Shown here piece by piece: positions 11,244 through 22,700 of a stretch of 64,000 nt of DNA. Every line of letters begins with the position of its first letter. Within the stretch, counting starts at the first letter, position 1. Source of the stretch: Wurfbainia villosa (Eukaryota; Streptophyta; Magnoliopsida; Zingiberales; Zingiberaceae); NCBI GenBank assembly GCA_025175895.1, contig CM045992.1, positions 115,408,377-115,472,376 on the forward strand, written 5' to 3'. A program made the position numbers and the translations under genes. Under the pieces are notes generated by a model. That model was not told the origin of the DNA and did no database searches. It worked only from the letters and a program-made list of their open reading frames with translations.

Positions 11244-12906
11244 TGTTGGGACCGATTGGTGTGCTAGAGAGGGGTGAATAGCGATTTGCCAATTTCTTAA
11301 TTGTATACTCGCCAACAACAATGTTAGTGCACAGCAGAATAATAAAGTAAAAACAAAAACACAAGCACATACCCACAATACCAAGTTTTATGTGGTTCGG
11401 AACCTGTGGTTCCTACTCCAAGGTTGAGTTCTAGTGTCCACACCACTAATAACTCCTCTCCTTCTTGGAAACACTCCGAAGGTGAAAAAATCTCTTATAA
11501 TAATCTTACAGCAATAAGAATACAACCAAATATGAAATACAAATGAAAAATAAGAACAAAGAACTAAACACTTTACAAGAAGTGAGCTTTGCTTGCTTGA
11601 TCTTTTTGTTGCTTTGAAAGGCTTTTGAAGATCTGGAATGCAGCATCAATTCCTCTCCAAAAGATCCAAGAACTAGCTGTCCATTTCTTCCCATCGAGCT
11701 CCTTTTATAACTCTACGCTGCTGGATTTTCGTCTAGCAGTCGACTGTCAAAATGTCCAAATCAACTGCCCTTAGTGTCGTTGCCTCACAACGAACTAATC
11801 CACGTCGCATTTCACCCAACGAATACCCTAGCAGTCAACTGTCATTACCATCAGTTAACTGCCCAGTTGACAACGAGACCTTCTGTGCCCTGTCCACTTA
11901 ATACTAGTCGACTGTCCATCTATGATAGTCGACTATCAGTGGCTAGTCGATTGGAAAAAGCCACCAGTCGACTGTTCGAGCTACAGTTAGCAGTCGAGCC
12001 TCAGTCGGCTACTCTGTCAGTCGACTAGGTCATAACCCCAGTCAACTGCTCGAGTTAACTAAGGCTCTCGAATGCAAATGCACTCGACCAGTCGATTAGT
12101 GAATAGCACGAGTCGACTGGTAAACCTCAAACATGAGGTTTAACCCAAGTATGATCCATTCATACTTGTCACTCACTCATAACCTAGACATAAGCCTTCT
12201 AGTCACTTCCATCAACCTCACGCCCTCAGGGTCCATCTGAGTCTCCTACGACTCAATCACCCTTCGCCCTAGCCTTCAAGTTCTTTCATCGGCTATGTCA
12301 TACTATTGGGTACCCTTAGTCTAGACCTAAGCCTTCAAATCATTTCCATCAGCCTTAAGCCCTTGGTTCGAATCCACAACTCCTCACCCTTGGGCTTAGC
12401 CTTCAAGTGCTTCCGTCGGTCATTTCATGCTAATGGGTCTCCTTTGCCAAGTCTCTAAACTTGGACTTTTGTCGCCAAAACTACACCCTTGGATTTACAC
12501 AACCAAGACTGCACTCTTGGACTTTTCTTTTACCAAGTATGAATACTTGGACTTTCACCGCCAAGACTACACACTTAGACTTACACGACCAAGACTGCAC
12601 CCTTGGACTTTTCCTTTATCAAGTATCCATACTTGGACTTTTCTTGCCAAGTCTCCAAACTTGGACTTCTACTCGAGTCTCACTCGAGCTAGGTCAACCT
12701 TGATCTGAGGTCAATTGCCCCAACAATCACCTCCTCACAATCTCTCTCATATGACTTTGGATATCCTAAACATCCACTTATCATATGGTAAACATATGGT
12801 CAAACCATATTGATTAACACATTGACAATCTCATTGTCAAACATCAAAATCTTACTCAAGTCTCACTCGAGTTTGGTCAATCATGATCTGGCCGATTGCA
12901 CCAACA
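11244..12906 (-). mobile_element. Solo LTR, reverse strand, copia type (copy A)
   Basis: Read on the minus strand this 1.66-kb block begins TGTTGGTGCAATCGG and ends ACCAATCGGTCCCAACA, with the 'attcacccctctctag' 3' end typical of the copia LTRs in this window. It has no internal region. The flanking 5-mers are CGGAT and TGGAT, a probable target duplication with one change. It contains repeated AGTCGACTG-type palindromes and shares its 5' end with the TR-GAG1 LTR, so it belongs to the same lineage. Copy B has the same solo LTR at the same place. Confidence 0.85.
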
Positions 12907-14275
12907 TGGATTTTAACAGTGATCCGATCGAATTCGGACCACTATCCAGCTAGATTCGGACTACGATTCGGCCTGAATCTGACCGCAGTCTGATCAGAAT
13001 GCAATCGTAGGCCGACCAGACTTCGACTCCAGCTGGATTGTGGCCGCCAACGGCTGAGCTAATGGTCGCAATCAGGTCGAAATCTGACCTCAATCCAGTC
13101 GCAATCCAGCTGAACTCTAGTGCCAATCGAATAACAACCAGATTGCAGTCGGAATTCGATTACTCGACGACAATATCGAGCATCAGAAGCTCTGACAAGC
13201 TCCAATGAGAACCTATGAACACCTCCATTATCCACCATCTGATCTCTTAGTGTTCAAGGATTAGGCTATAATATGCACCCAATCGGACAGTGGATAATGG
13301 AGGTGCTCACGAGTGCTCATCGATGAGTTGTGTAGGATAATATTTCTCTATATACGAATTTGATATCTTGAGCACCTCTTTCCTGCGCACCCATCTACGA
13401 CGCACAATAAATGGAAAATGCATAGTGATTTTTCATTGCGTGATTTCTTTCGGCAGTCATCGTTCCGTCATCATTCGGTCTGATTCCGACCGCATTCCAG
13501 TCGAAATCCGACCGCAGTCTGGCCAGCGCCGGAGTCCAGCGATCGAAATCCGATTGGAATCGACCGTAGCATTGGAGGCCGCAATTTGGTCGGATTTTGA
13601 CCAGAGTCCGGTCAATCAGACGGCAGCGACCCTGACAGGTTCAGGGGTTGAGCTATAGTGCTCATCAAAGAAGAAGTCGTGGGTAGAAGCATTGTGCATT
13701 TTCCATTCACTATGCAATTGCGATGGATCAACGATGGAGAATGCATCGTGCATGAGTCGAGCATTGATTTTATACCCCGGGCGTCGATCAATCTGCGACT
13801 CATCCTCAGTCTTTTGATCTTACGAGATTGCACAGTAAATAAAAAATACACATTTCTCCACCTGTGACTTCTTCTTCTCCGATGAATGCTATAGCCAACG
13901 TTTGAACCCATTAGGGACACCATTGTCATCGTCGTTGTTGTTCGACCGATCGGATTGCGATCGGATTGAGATCGAATTACAGTTAGAATCTGATCGAATT
14001 ACGACCACTAGTGTCGCAACCACAATCTCAGTCAATTCCAACTGTAATCCAATCAAAATCCGATCGTGATCCGGTAGGATTTTGATTTCTGTCGAACCGC
14101 GACTGGATTCCGATCAGGTTGCGATCGAATTGTGGTCGTCAACGATCGTGGCACTGACAATTGCAATTCGTCGAATTCCTATTAGATTGCGACTAGAATT
14201 CGACAGAACGATGAGCGACAATGGCTTCTTCATGTGATGAAAAATACTGTATATTTTTTATTACTGTACGTGCGG
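12907..14275. repeat. Repeat-locus arm: 11-bp-period tracts and two palindromic hubs
   Basis: It holds phased 11-bp tracts (about 12907-13190, 13440-13650, 13940-14215), hub 2 (about 13207-13338, CACCTCCATTATCCAC against GTGGATAATGGAGGTG), and a wider inverted pair (about 13650-13680 against 13865-13905, TGCTCAT...AGAAGAAGTC against GACTTCTTCTTCTCCGATGA). It is collinear with 24334-25167 plus 33836-34497. I find no gene. Confidence 0.7.
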
Positions 14276-14287
14276 GCACAGGAACAA

Positions 14288-14800
14288 ATGCGTTTGGTTG
14301 GGGGTCATCTATAATTACCTTAGTCATGTGATTACCAAGTAATCACATAACCAAGGTTATGGGGAATAAAACATAACTTGGCTGTATTATTGTAAATGTC
14401 ACAATAAGTAATACATTAAAACTTTCAAACAAACAAGGTTTTGTCTCATTACCTAGGATTAAACCAAACAACATTAAGGTAATCACATGACTAAGGTAAT
14501 CACATGGCGGTCGACCAGCGATCGACGGCGACGACCGGTCGACGGAGGCGGTGACTATTTTTGGAATTGACAAGGTGACCGGAGATCGGAGGCGGCGACC
14601 AGCGATCGCCTCCGTCATGTAATTTGATAAATTGATAAGGATAGTTTTGTCCTAAATGGTAAAAATTAGAGGGTATTTTTGAAAAAAAAAATATTCCATA
14701 GCCAAGAGAATCAAGAAAAACCAAACTTCTTGGAGGTTTTACAATTCTCCCATCCATAACCCTTTTGTTGACGTGGCATGACGTGTCAGACATCCATCAT
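14288..14800. mobile_element. Tourist-like MITE, right end uncertain
   Basis: It starts with GCGTTTGGTTGGGGG and contains an internal TAATTACCTTAGTCATGTGATTAC block close to one in 42633-43297. It also has a CG-rich core with CGATCG and GACCGGTCGAC at about 14505-14620. The right end runs into the LINE and shows no clear inverted repeat. It is probably a damaged non-autonomous PIF/Harbinger relative. Confidence 0.5.
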
Positions 14801-14814
14801 GACTTGGTAATCGT

Positions 14815-16786
14815 TCATGACACCCGAATGTCTTTCGGATCACTCTTGTGGCATAGTACACACTCTCCCAAAGGATCGGTCGCCGAATAGGTCGTTCAAG
14901 TTTCTCAATATTTGCTCGTTAAATGAGGGATTCTTGCAAGTGGTGGAAGACTCATGGGTAGCCCCGGTAGTAGGGAATGCGTAATTTGTTCTCAAGGCAA
15001 AGCTAAGTCAGTCGAAGGGTCGGTTGAGGGAGTTGGACAAGAAGCAATTTGGTCATATCTCAAAGAAGGCTAAAAGGGCATGTGCAGAGTTAGAAGAAGT
15101 TCAACGTGGGATTCTTGAGGGAGGACCTACTCCCATGGGGTATAGACAGATGAGAAGGCAAGCTAACCTTCTTGCGGAGGCGGAGAAGCAGTTTTATCTA
15201 CAAAGGGCGAAGAATGTATGCCTAAGGAGTTCAGACAAATGCACCAATTTTTTCCATAATGTGGTTAAAAGAAACAACAAGAGGAATGCAATTGTTACAC
15301 TCACAAAAAGAAATGGTGAACAAACCACAAGTCTGGATGAAGTGGCAGCTGAATTTGTGGACTTCTTCCATGATCTACTTGGGAAAAAGGGGGTGTGCAG
15401 CCCTATGGATAGCAGTGTAATCTTAGGAAGGAAGCTTATTATGCAGCAAGCGGAGGACTTGATTTTTGAGGTGGGGGTGGTGGAGATAAGGGATGCTCTA
15501 TATGACATTGGAAGCGACAAGACTCCGGGACCAGATGGATATAGAGCGAAGTTCTTCACTTCGGCATGAGATATAGTGGGGTTGGATTTCACTGCTGTGG
15601 TACAAGAATTCTTTCAAATCGGGAAATTGCTAAAGCAATGGAATCGCTCATTGATATCGTTGGTGCCAAAGGCGGACCATTCCCCAGGAGTAGCGGATTA
15701 CCGACCCATATCTTGTTGTAATGTCTTCTACAAAGTGATTGCTAAAGTGTTGGTGGGCCGCTTGGCTAAGGTTTTGGGGTACTTGTTGGATCCGGCACAA
15801 GCTGCATTTGTGCAAGGAAGATCTATAGGAGACAACATCAACTTGACCTAAGAGCTACTCTGGAAGTATGTGCGTAAAAGGATCTCACCAAGGTGTATGC
15901 TAAAGGTGGATTTGAAGAAAGCTTTTAATATGATACACTGGGATTTCGTCATGGCGGCCCTCGTAGGTTTTGGTTTTCACCAACGATATTGTGGTTGGAT
16001 TATGGAATGTGTCACCATGACTTCATATTCTATTTCTCTAAATGGTGGTATATATGGCTTCTTTAGTAGCCATCGTGGTTTAAGGCAGGGTGATCCCTTA
16101 TCTCCTTTGTTTTTTGGTTTATGTATTGATGTATTATCGAGAAGGTTACAGGTTGGATCCACTTTGCCCTCTTTCCATTTCCATCCCATGTGTAAGGAAG
16201 TAGGAATTACACACCTTGCCTATACTAATGATTTGATGATGTTTGCCTGGGTAGATAAAGGCTCAATCAAAGTGCTGGCGAATTGTTTGGAGCAATTTGG
16301 TAGGGAGTTTGGATTGCGAGATAATTCATTAAAATCACATATGTATATGGCGGGAGTTGATGAGGGATTGAAAGGAAGATTGCTTCAAATCATTGGTTTT
16401 CAAGGAGTATTTCCATTCTGGTACTTGGGGATTCCACTTGCAGCGGAAAAATTACGGATTGCTAATTATTAGCCATTGCTTGAAGTCATTACAAAGAAGA
16501 ACAATGCTCGGCCAAAAAATACTTTATCATATGTTGGGCACTTGGAGTTGGTGAGCACGGTCCTCCAAGGAATAGTATGTTATTGGCTCTCTTTGCTTCC
16601 TATCCCCGATGGAGTTGTTAAGAAGATTGAAGGCATTTGTCGAAGGTTTATGTGGTCTTCCATCCTCCTATAGCATGGGTCACTCTATGTCTTTCTAAAG
16701 AGGATGGGGGATATGGACTTTGGGACCTTCATGCATGGAATGATGCCCTACTTAGCAAGACATTATGGGAGATCCAATCCAAAAAG
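14815..16786 (+). pseudogene. L1-type LINE ORF2 fragment (endonuclease tail and reverse transcriptase), dead
   Basis: The translation starts at the end of an apurinic endonuclease domain (LSDHSCGIVHTL, then RSFKFLNICSLNEGF). It continues through a linker (LRELDKKQFGHISKK) into a non-LTR reverse transcriptase: DKTPGPDGY, WNRSLISLVPK, YRPISCCNVFYKVIAK, AAFVQGRSIGDNI, MLKVDLKKAFNMIHWDF, GLRQGDPLSPLFF, AYTNDLMMF, WYLGIPL. The catalytic F/YADD has become YTND. In-frame stops occur near 14990, 15567, 15849, 16470 and 16671, so it is inactive. It is 5' truncated, as LINE copies usually are, and is cut at 16786 by TR-GAG1. Confidence 0.93.
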
Positions 16787-18300
16787 TGTTGGTGCAATCG
16801 GCCCAGGTCACGATTGCCGGACTCAAGTTTGACTCGAGTGATGTTTTGATGTTTGACATGTAAATGGTATGCTTTGATGTTTGACATGGAAGTGTTGGAC
16901 ATGGAGGTTTGACATTGATGTCTGGTAATGTTTTGGGGAGATTGTTGATACAATCGACCCGGATCATGATTGACCAAACTCGAGTTTGACTCGAGGGGAT
17001 TTTGATGGTTGACTGGAGTTGACCATGTCAAAGAAAAGTCCAAGCATGGGTCTTGGCAAGGAAAAGTCCAAGCATGGGTCTTGGCATGGAAAGTCCAACA
17101 TGGGTTGGCAAGGGAAAGTCCAAGCTTGAGTCTTGGCATTTGAGAAGTCCAAGGGTTTGATATTGGCAGCGGAAGTCTTGATAGTATAAGTCCAATGGTT
17201 GGCAGCGTAAAGTCCAAGCGGAGTTTTGACGGCGTAAGTCCAATGTGCCTTGGCGGTGTAGACACCATTAGCATGACATAGCCGATGGAAGCACCTGAAT
17301 GCTAGCACAATGGATGAACAAGTCATGGATGACTTGGAGGGATCCGAGAGGCACGAGGCTGACGAAGGTGGCTAGAAGGCTTAGGTCTAGGCTAAGGGTG
17401 GTCTAGCAAGTATGGGGGCACCATACTTGGGTTAAAATCTCATGTTTGAGGTGTGCCAGTCGACTGGTGTCATGTGGCAGTCGACTGGCGTGAGTCAACT
17501 AGGGTTTGACTGCAGGAAGTGTCCCAGCAGTCGACTGCCAGAGGTGGGCAATTGACTAATTGGTCGAGCAGTCGACTGATCTTGTGATCAGTCGACTGGT
17601 GCTCGATATTTTGGGCACAGAATGGAGTCTCACTCGACTGTGGGGTTAGCAGTCGAGCGAAGGCTCGATCAGTCGACTGATGGACATGATCAGTCAACTG
17701 ATATCCTATCCGTTGGATTTTTCCAGCATGGATTACACCGTTATCTCACAGCAACAGTGTCATCAGTCGACTGATCGACGATTTCCAGCCCAAGTAGAAG
17801 CTTTAAATGGAGCTCGTGGAGGAGGAAATCAACAACGATTTTTAAAGGCTTTTGGGGCGATTTGTTGCTGCAAATCAAGGTCTCCAAGTGCAATTCAAGC
17901 AACCACAAAGCAAGCAATCAAAAAAGCATTTATAAAGTTTTTCTTTACATAGATTATTGTATTTTTTTGTATTTACTTGTTTTACCTTGTATTACTATTG
18001 TAATCTATTGTAAGAGGTTTCTCCGCCTCCGGATTGTTCCGAGAAGGAGTTATTTGTGATTAGTGATTGCATTAGCGTCGCTAGAGCTCTTTAGAGCTCA
18101 ATCCGTGGAGTAAGAACCGTTCGGTTCTGAACCCCGTTAAATACTTGTGTTGTGAATTGTGTTTGTCTATTTCATTATTGCTTTATTATTATTCCACTGC
18201 ACGCTAACGAGATTTATAGATGAATGCAATTGAATTCCATCAACATACGAGCACAACACTATTCACCCCCCCCCCCTCTAACGGTCACATTTCTTCTACA
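16787..18300 (+). repeat. 5' LTR of TR-GAG1, rich in CAGTCGACTG palindromes
   Basis: It is 1.51 kb and runs from TGTTGGTGCAATCGG to TTCTTCTACA. A second LTR-like start preceded by a polypurine box (GGGGAGATTGTTGATACAATC) occurs at about 16937-16960, as if the LTR 5' end had been duplicated. At least seven perfect CAGTCGACTG palindromes lie between 17457 and 17771 (17457, 17478, 17528, 17568, 17589, 17669, 17762, approximate). Confidence 0.82.
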
Positions 18301-18302
18301 AT

Positions 18303-18314
18303 TGGTATTAGAGT
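18303..18314 (+). promoter_or_regulatory. Primer-binding site of TR-GAG1
   Basis: TGGTATTAGAGT lies two bases after the LTR and resembles the initiator methionine tRNA complement used by copia elements. Confidence 0.78.
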
Positions 18315-18366
18315 CCGGGGCTCTTCTACGGACTAACCGCTGGGAGCTAAAGACGCTAGAGGGAAG

Positions 18367-20007
18367 ATGGAATTCCAAGACAAGCTTGGATGGGACATCA
18401 ATACTCCACCACCATACGACCGAGAAGATTTTCCGGCGTAGAGAGCAAGAATGGAGACATTCTTGATGATGGACATAGAGGATTGGTTCATCCTTGTAGA
18501 AGGCTTTGAACCTTCGAGGGATAAGAAGAGAGAGTTCCTAAAATTGAAGAAGTGGACCCAAGAGCAACGTCAAAAGTTCAAGACCGAAGTTAAGGTAACA
18601 AAACTTTTGGAAAATTTAATCTCTAATGATGTTTTATGCAAGCTAGGGGATTACATGGATGCCAAGGAGCTATGGAGCAAATTGGCAAGATTCCATGAGG
18701 AGCCTCACTCGAGTCAACTTCCGGATCGATGGAAGAAGAGGAGACCTTCACCTCTAGGATTGAGGGGGAGGAGATTAGGGCATCTTCAATACCAGAGCAA
18801 CAAGAAGAACCATCTACATCCGGTAGAGAGGAAGAGCAAGTTCAAGAGACCCTCACCACCAACCTAGGTAGCTCAAACACATCGTTTCAAAATAAAATGC
18901 ATATAATGTGTTTTGAGTGTAGGGAATCCGGGCACTACAAGAGAAAGTGCCCAAAAAGAGTCAAGAAGGCTCCACCGGCACCAAAGGTCAAGGATGTCGG
19001 TCCCCCAACAATCAAAAGCAAGGAACAAGTGATTTTATTCAAATGCCGACAACCGGGACACTACCGGAGTCAATGCTCAAAGGAGGAGAAGAAGGGGCAA
19101 AATGGAGCATCACAAGTAGGGGAAGCCACTAAGGCAAACCCTAAGGTTTATCATTTCAATAATGCTCATTCTTCTAGTTTTAATGTCAAAAAGCATGCTA
19201 GGAATTTCAATTCACTTACAATTTATCATGAAAAAATATGCTAGGAACAATAAATATTTTTGCCTAGGAGCTAAGAATATTCATTTCAATAATAAGGAGA
19301 AATTTGGGACTAATGTCCCTAAAATAAATTTATCTAAAGATAAATCTAGGTCAAATAATTCTAGACCAATTCTACCTAGGGAGACAATTAGAAAGGTACA
19401 AGAGCACCTAGGTTTTAACCCCAAATGGACTAGGCATATGCCTAGGAAGAACAATGCCCAAGGATTAAATCAAAATTCTAAAATTGGGCAATTAGAGGTT
19501 GAAAATCAAGCTTTGAGGTCAAGGCTTGAGAAACTTGAAAAAACCCTTAGGATTATGCAAAATCAAGTTAAGGGGTCAAATGGTCAAAGTCAAGGATTTA
19601 GATCTCAAAGTCAACACCTAGGACCTAGAGGACAAAAGTCAACCAAGGGCAAGAAAGGTTTGGGTCACAAACCTAAGCCTAAGGTGACTTATCATAGTGT
19701 TCCATTTGATTATGGAACACAAACTAGGTCTAGGAGGACCAAGGTCAATAGGAAAGTCATCCCTAGAGTTGACCATGGTGTGTGCCTAGTGGCTAGGGTT
19801 TCTAAGAAATCTATGGTGGCAACTAAGAAGGTTACAAGGGGAGTCACCCCTAGAGTTAACCATGGCAAGACCTAAATGACCAAGGCTAACAAGCCTAGAA
19901 GGGTCATTAGGAAGGTATCTAGGGAGGTTATCCCTAAGGAATACTTAATTAACCCTAGAAGCTCAAATAGGTTTTGGGTTCCTAAGAGCGTGATCGATTC
20001 ACGCTAG
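18367..20007 (+). pseudogene. TR-GAG1 gag pseudogene with zinc knuckles
   Basis: Starting at ATG 18367 (MEFQDKLGWDINTPPPYDRE), the frame meets TAG at 18439 where relatives have Trp before RARMETFL. It then continues in frame through the UBN2-type core (LLENLISNDVLCKLGDYMDA). Frame changes follow near 18715 and 19200. The first CCHC knuckle is intact (CFECRESGHYKRKC); the second has lost its first Cys (FKCRQPGHYRSQC). A coiled-coil stretch (LEVENQALRSRLEKLEKTL) and a basic tail follow, with a further stop at about 19873 before the closing IPKEYLINPRSS...FWVPKSVI. The protein would act as nucleocapsid; this copy cannot make it whole. Confidence 0.85.
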
Positions 20008-21848
20008 ATGGATTTAGGGTGTGCCAACTTTAAATGGAAGGGTAGTTAACCTAACCATGGTAAAGATGACACTTTAGGTGATTTTCAAGGTTATGTGATA
20101 CCTTGGAAATAGATTTGATATTATGATCCTAAAAGATTTTAAGATGTGCCAATATATTTTTGAAATTATAAAAAATCAATTAAATTGTCACAATTTAGGT
20201 TTAGAGGTCATAGTGTGTCATTTTGGGTTTTTGGCACACTTGAGAGATTAGTAGCAATATGACAAAATATACTTAATTATATCAAATGGCAACTAATTTT
20301 AAAATTTAGGTATTATTATACCTATACTTTTTATTTGTCATGCCTTGATTGCCACATAACATGTCATGACATCATATCTATTTTTAATCATTTAATATGT
20401 CATGATCATGTTTAGGATTAAGGTTTAATGTCATGTGTTTTTAGATTATATCATATGTCATGACATCATGATCATTGATCATGCTTAATTATTGCTATCA
20501 TTTACGTTATGATCATTCATGCATTTAAGTTAATGAAAATTGATTTAAGGACAATGGCATGACTTGAAGTCCCATTTATAAGGGAATCAAGTATTGTTGC
20601 CTTAGAGAATGCATAAAATCCTAGTTTAGGATGAACAAAACTCACATCTCACATCACATTGATATGTATATGTATTTATACACCCTATATACATGTGAGA
20701 TGCTAGGATATGAGTTGAGTTCAAGGTGCAAAGTTTTTGCATCTAGATGAACTAAAACTCATCTTATCTTAATGGTGGATCATTGGGAAAGCTTATGTAC
20801 AAGTCATGTACATTAAGCCCAAGGAATATGATCCAATATAGGTTTTCAAAAATATTTTAAAATCAATTTAGAAAACCTTAGTGAAGTCTATCTTTTGATA
20901 GCAATCACCATTGATGAAGTTGATATAAAGTGAGCTAAAACATTGAAGTTTTTCTTCATTTTTGAACTTTGTATCAATTTCGATATTTTATTGATAAAAT
21001 ATTTTTCCAATATTTTTCACCAATTGTATGTGTCATAAGTATTATACGTATGAATTTTCATAATTTTTCGATATACGTACAATTATTTATGAATTTTTGA
21101 AACTCAACTCTGATAACTGAAAATCGGATTTTTTAGCTATCAGTCAACTGCCCTTGGTGGCAGTTGACTGATGGAGGTGACAATCGACCGATTTCTGAAG
21201 GACTCGACTGTCAAGGCCTATTTCGGGAAAAACAAAGTTGTTTAGCCCATTTCAGCTACGGTAAAAGTCTCTAACCACTCCTAACCCTAGGATATACTTT
21301 GGGAAGCATTATAAAGGGTGAAAATCCATTGGATATGGATTAAGAGAGTTGTTTAGGGTTTATATCAATTTTAAGGTGAGGAAAAGTTTAATGTTGAACT
21401 TTAGGCCTTAATTTTGATGGTTTAAAGTTCCTATTGGCTTAGGGACTTCCCAAAGACATTGTTGGTGCAATGGTCAAGGGGGAGCAAGCCTTTAGGGGGA
21501 GGTATCCATCAAGCGATGATGGATGTTATTTTTCCTCATGAGGAGGAGAAATGGGTTTTTGAGATACCCAATTTGGAAATTGGGAGAGTGTATAGGATTG
21601 ACTCTCTTGAGTGATATGGGACTTATCACTAGAAAGATGATAGACATCCTAGGTATTTTTGGACCAAGGGAGAGATTGTAAGATCTCATTGGATATGAGA
21701 CATTGACCTCTTTGGGTGAACTTTTTTGATGTATGTCAAAAAGGGGGAGAAAGGTAAGAATACCAATTTGGGAAATTGGTAAGGAAATTTGAGTTAGTGT
21801 TCTAACTCAAAGCTATGTGTTTTTGTCAAACATCAAAAAGGAGAAGAT
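20008..21848 (+). other. Noncoding 3' part of TR-GAG1, with hairpin and repeated polypurine boxes
   Basis: There is no pol similarity in any frame. A hairpin, CATCTCAC (20645-20652) with GTGAGATG (20695-20702) then CTAGGA, matches those of E1, E2 and TR-GAG2. AAGGGGGAG-type boxes recur from 21475 and the last one abuts the LTR at 21849. CAGTTGACTG-like motifs appear near 21160. Confidence 0.75.
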
Positions 21849-21940
21849 TGTTGGTACAATCGGCCCAGGTCACGATTGACCGGACTGGAGTTTGACTCGA
21901 GTGATGTTTTGATGTTTGACATGGAAATGGTATGCTTTGA
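21849..21940 (+). repeat. Truncated 3' LTR of TR-GAG1
   Basis: The 92 bp from TGTTGGTACAATCGG match the first part of 16787-18300. The match stops after TATGCTTTGA and the sequence passes directly into repeat copy B. Confidence 0.88.
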
Positions 21941-22700
21941 AAGGCCGTCGGATCACAGTCGGATTCTAGTCAGACCGTCGTAAACTCATCTGTGAGCATC
22001 TATGTGCACCTCTATTTATTCATTGTACGATTACTTACGTATTATAGCTCAATCTTTGAATCATAGGGGATCAGACTGTAAATAATAGAGGTGTGCATGG
22101 ATACTCATAGATTAGTTGTATATGATAACATTTATATATAGAGAGAATTGATATATTGCGTGATGCATTAGTGCGTGCTTGTGCACGACGAGCTCTCCAC
22201 TGATTGCACAGTAAATAAGAAATGAACAGTATTTTTCTCCAATGACTCTGACCAAATTTTTCGCTATCGATCATCATCCACACTATAATCCAACCCCTAA
22301 ACCCATGGGATCATCGTCACCATCTGGTCGAACAAAACTGTGGCCAGAATCTGGCTGAATTGCGGTTTCAAATGCCACAGTCGTTGGCGGCCACAATTGT
22401 GGATGATTTTGACCTTAATTGCGGTTGATTCTGATTGCAATCTGGTAGACATCCGATCGCGATGCGACCGACATTAGAGTCCGACCGAATTACGGTCGAA
22501 TTCTAGCTGAATCACAATCGGAATCGATCGCGATTGCAACTGTCAGTGACCGCGATATTGACGGTTGTAATTCGGTTAGATTCCGATCGCTATTTGATCG
22601 GAATCCTGCCATGGTCCGGTCAAACTCTAACTCCAGTCAAATTGCGACTAGAATCAGCCGCGATTACGACCGCCAGCAGGGGCAGCACTAGTGGCCGAAT

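Larger units (their letters stand above)
1290..14275. repeat. Paralogous repeat locus, copy A, carrying E1 and a solo LTR
   Basis: Once the E1 insertion (1774-10969) is removed, this stretch aligns collinearly with 21941-34497. Matching landmarks include GTCGGATCAC at about 1290 and 21946, the reverse solo LTR at 11244 and 22701, and CTTCTTCATGTGATG near the right end at about 14225 and 34451. The non-LTR parts are degenerate 11-bp-period tracts and palindromic hubs. The outer edges are approximate. No protein-coding potential is evident outside the inserted retroelements. Confidence 0.8.
16787..21940 (+). mobile_element. TR-GAG1: gag-only copia element, Sirevirus-like, 3' truncated
   Basis: It has a 5' LTR, a primer-binding site, a gag gene, about 1.8 kb of noncoding DNA with the shared hairpin and several polypurine boxes (about 21475, 21493, 21668, 21741, 21835), then only the first 92 bp of a 3' LTR. 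No protease, integrase, reverse transcriptase or RNase H is present, and gag ends in the IPKEYL...FWVPKS block that precedes pol in E1 and E2. This matches the TR-GAG class of non-autonomous elements. It lies inside the LINE, and its 3' end was removed where repeat copy B begins. Confidence 0.85.

Noticed and set aside
12350..12385. GGTTCGAATCC resembling a tRNA T-arm
   Set aside because: No acceptor or anticodon stem can be formed around it, and it lies inside the solo LTR. I found no tRNA gene in the window.
16729..17274. 181-residue minus-strand frame with WTFPCQD repeats
   Set aside because: It lies in the TR-GAG1 LTR and reflects repeated AAGTCCAAG(C/T) words; no domain.
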